Of a DNA stretch of 5,623 nucleotides, positions 5,486 to 5,623 are shown one piece after another. The position numbers and the translations under genes are program-made. Below the pieces are notes generated by a model, which worked only from the letters and a program-made list of their open reading frames with translations, was not told the origin of the DNA and did not search any database. The stretch is taken from NCBI GenBank assembly GCA_001604265.1, contig LVBC01000143.1, positions 1 through 5,623 of the forward strand. Direction: 5' to 3'. Numbering within the stretch: the stretch's first letter is position 1; the number at the start of each line of letters is the position of its first letter. This stretch comes from Spirochaetales bacterium Spiro_01 (GTDB lineage: Bacteria; Spirochaetota; Spirochaetia; Sphaerochaetales; Sphaerochaetaceae).

Positions 5486-5623
5486 TTACTTCTTGAAGAC
5501 ATCCTTGTATTCTGAATACTTTGCAAAGACATCCTCCATATAAGCTCTGGACTCATCCGGGCTCATGTAGTTGAGAGTGATATAGTAGTCATTGAAGAAC
5601 TTGTCCTTGGCCTCCTGATTCTC
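5486..5623 (-). CDS. tctC: Tripartite tricarboxylate transporter substrate-binding protein TctC (C-terminal 45 residues, partial)
   Basis: An open frame enters from the right edge of the window and ends at a TAA (5486-5488), giving 45 residues that end YSEYKDVFKK. The segment LNYMSPDESRAYMEDVF followed by a lysine-rich amphipathic tail resembles the C-terminus of TctC/BugT solute-binding proteins, where a 'Y-x-S/T-x-E-x-x-x-x-x' helix closes the protein. The signal peptide and ligand-binding residues lie outside the window. The assignment rests on this tail plus position directly upstream of tctB and tctA in the expected tctC-tctB-tctA order. The full gene should encode about 320-340 residues. 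Confidence 0.82.
   Translation of the reverse strand, partial: ENQEAKDKFFNDYYITLNYMSPDESRAYMEDVFAKYSEYKDVFKK

Noticed and set aside
1..5623. Mobile element, CRISPR, toxin-antitoxin or phage system
   Set aside because: I found no transposase, terminal inverted repeats, regular repeat-spacer array or paired small genes. The coding content is metabolic and nearly gap-free.

Overview
The window is a compact bacterial segment in which everything but the first ~195 bases is coded on the minus strand. By eye it is moderate in GC (roughly 45-50%). The gene set is a tripartite tricarboxylate transporter (TTT/TctCBA), a cytosolic formylglycine-type sulfatase, an EFR1-like flavodoxin/ferredoxin protein and duplicated RidA genes. 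It suggests an anaerobic bacterium, perhaps Bacillota or Spirochaetota, but the sequence alone does not fix the phylum. I see no IS element, CRISPR array, tRNA or rRNA.

Region 1 (1-257): the C-terminal tail of an unrecognised plus-strand gene (stop at 195) converges on the minus-strand genes. A stem-loop at 203-236 probably serves as a two-way terminator.

Region 2 (258-1840, minus strand, transcribed right to left): an EFR1-type protein (flavodoxin-like half plus two [4Fe-4S] motifs) is followed by two tandem 123-residue RidA paralogues about 72% identical to each other. Both ridA copies are preceded by the same promoter-like layout: TTGACT, 18 bp, TAGACT, then 20 nt to the ATG. The duplication unit therefore probably included its own promoter.

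Region 3 (1841-1909): a stem-loop (1863-1890) separates the EFR1 gene from the upstream operon. It is a likely terminator for that operon and overlaps a weak candidate promoter for the EFR1 gene.

Region 4 (1910-5623, minus strand): the gene order is tctC (only its C-terminal 45 residues are inside the window), a strong intercistronic hairpin, tctB, 12 nt, tctA, 3 nt, then a sulfatase whose ribosome binding site lies inside the last codons of tctA. The likely logic is that TctC binds an organic anion outside the cell, TctAB imports it, and the cytosolic sulfatase removes a sulfate ester from it or from a derivative. The substrate is unknown. The EFR1 and RidA proteins may handle redox and reactive enamine/imine by-products, but nothing in the sequence proves a functional link.
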